DNA from: Pseudomonas oryzihabitans
GTDB lineage: Bacteria; Pseudomonadota; Gammaproteobacteria; Pseudomonadales; Pseudomonadaceae
Reading direction: 5' to 3'
NCBI RefSeq assembly: GCF_007665395.1
Contig: NZ_VDND01000002.1
Coordinates: forward strand, 1-64,000
DNA length: 64,000 nt
A model generated the notes under the pieces. The model searched no databases, was not told the DNA's origin, and saw only the letters and a list, made by a program, of their open reading frames with translations. Positions 63,049-64,000 of this stretch are shown here, piece by piece (within the stretch, counting starts at the first letter, position 1; each line of letters opens with the position of its first letter). The translations under genes and the position numbers were made by a program.

Positions 63049-64000
63049 GTGTCCGCTGTTGCCGTGCCGTTCGTTCCCGCCTCGCCCACCCTGTCGCGAC
63101 TGCGCGGCTGGACCGCCCTGGCCGCTGCCCTGGTCCTCGCCGGTTGCAGCCTGACGCCCAGCCCCCAGGGGCCGACCCGTTCGCCGGCCGAGGTGCGCGC
63201 CGAACTCGTGCGGCTGCTGCCGGCCAGCGTGGCGGATCGCCAGGGGTGGGCCAGCGACATCCAGACGGCCTTCAGCGCCCAGCACCTCGACCCCACCACG
63301 GAGAACCTCTGCGCCGTGCTGGCGGTGGCGGAGCAGGAGTCGACGTACCAGGTCGACCCGCCGGTGCCGGGGCTGGGGCGCATCGCCCGCGAGGAAATCG
63401 ACCGGCGCGCCGCGCGGGCCTATGTGCCCCAGTTGCTGGTACGCACGGCCTTTGGTCTCAGGTCGCCTACCGGCAAGACCTACGCCGAGCGCCTGGACGC
63501 TGCCCGTACCGAGCGCGAACTCAGTCTGATCTTCGAGGACTTCACCGCCATGGTACCCCTGGGCGGCCAGTTGTTCGGGCGTTTCAATCCGGTGCGTACC
63601 GGCGGCCCCATGCAGGTGAGCATCGACTTTGCCGAGGCCCACGCCCGGGACTATCCCTATGAGCGCGAGGGGTCCATCCGCCATGAGGTGTTCAGCCGCC
63701 GCGGCGGCCTCTATTTCGGTACCGCGCACCTGCTGGGCTATCCGGCGGACTACGCCACACCGCTGTATCGCTTCGCCGATTTCAACGCTGGCTGGTACGC
63801 CAGCCGCAATGCCGCCTTCCAGAGTGCGGTGAGTCGCGCCGCGGGGGTGAAGCTGGCGCTGGACGGCGACCTGGTGGTTCCCGGCTCGCGGACCCAGGGC
63901 GAGACCGAGCGGGCGGTGAATCGCCTGGCGCCGGCCCTGGGCATGAGCGACATCGCCATCCGCCATGACCTGGAAGCCGGGGAATCCGACGACTTCGCCA
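63049..64000 (+). CDS. DUF1615 family lipoprotein (partial, runs off the window)
   Basis: At least 317 codons open to the window end without a stop. GTG at 63049 follows CTGGAG. A lipoprotein signal (TALAAALVLAGCSL) places the acylated Cys at about residue 33. The following region (VRAELVRLLPASVADRQGWA, CAVLAVAEQESTYQVDPPVP, GLYFGTAHLLGYPADY) matches DUF1615 proteins, which have a weak lysozyme-like character around AVAEQES. Function not established. Confidence 0.85.
   Translation, partial: MSAVAVPFVPASPTLSRLRGWTALAAALVLAGCSLTPSPQGPTRSPAEVRAELVRLLPASVADRQGWASDIQTAFSAQHLDPTTENLCAVLAVAEQESTYQVDPPVPGLGRIAREEIDRRAARAYVPQLLVRTAFGLRSPTGKTYAERLDAARTERELSLIFEDFTAMVPLGGQLFGRFNPVRTGGPMQVSIDFAEAHARDYPYEREGSIRHEVFSRRGGLYFGTAHLLGYPADYATPLYRFADFNAGWYASRNAAFQSAVSRAAGVKLALDGDLVVPGSRTQGETERAVNRLAPALGMSDIAIRHDLEAGESDDFA

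Overview
The window is a dense, GC-rich stretch of a Pseudomonas-type chromosome. The grounds are the miaB/phoH/ybeY/corC order, thiD-thiE-hemL, ornithine decarboxylase close to a PiuB-like flavoprotein, OpgD, ZapE, FliA- and sigma54-type promoters, a Pseudomonas-style LexA box and REP-like intergenic palindromes. A relative of P. oryzihabitans/P. psychrotolerans is possible, but that is only an inference. I see no rRNA, tRNA, IS element, prophage or CRISPR array.

Layout. 1-9.3 kb is housekeeping: corC, ybeY, phoH and miaB on the minus strand, a divergent ridA/lysR pair, DUF1820, a Sel1 protein, and the thiD-thiE-hemL operon. 9.4-16.4 kb holds a heterodimeric ABC exporter, AMP nucleosidase and ornithine decarboxylase, the last with a long leader carrying a terminator-like hairpin inside a 34-codon ORF. 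16.4-25 kb has a PepSY-flavoprotein reductase with a Fur-like site, small membrane proteins, two KGG-repeat stress proteins (one only 52 aa), an MBL-fold enzyme, a GtrA/GtrB-type pair and zapE. 25.2-28.8 kb is a cassette with different codon usage: a UTRA-type GntR regulator diverging from a fumarase/aspartase-superfamily lyase and a dicarboxylate symporter.

28.9-33.9 kb carries an aspartate aminotransferase and a self-contained sigma54 circuit: sensor kinase, NtrC-type regulator, two enhancer palindromes, a -24/-12 promoter and a periplasmic target protein. 33.9-37.6 kb is a hexarate module (galactarate/talarate dehydratase, MFS transporter, LacI regulator). A second, glucarate-type dehydratase at 47.6-48.9 kb shares an identical 15-bp palindrome with it. 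Between them lie LysE, AraC, a BetT choline-type transporter, an MCP with a FliA promoter, a nitrilase-fold hydrolase, an array of five composite repeats of about 159 bp, and a periplasmic beta-glucosidase.

49.0-53.0 kb is the most striking locus: a LexA box directly precedes a two-gene operon of a FAN1-type VRR-NUC nuclease and a helicase joining a RecB/Cas4-like nuclease domain to an XPD/DinG-type Fe-S helicase. This looks like an SOS-induced crosslink-repair unit. 53.0-64 kb holds a repeat-rich gap, a glyoxalase-fold protein, OpgD, a reduced polysaccharide locus (BY-kinase without a tyrosine tail, a polytopic membrane protein, an O-antigen-ligase-like protein), a YeeE/YedE transporter and a DUF1615 lipoprotein cut by the window edge.
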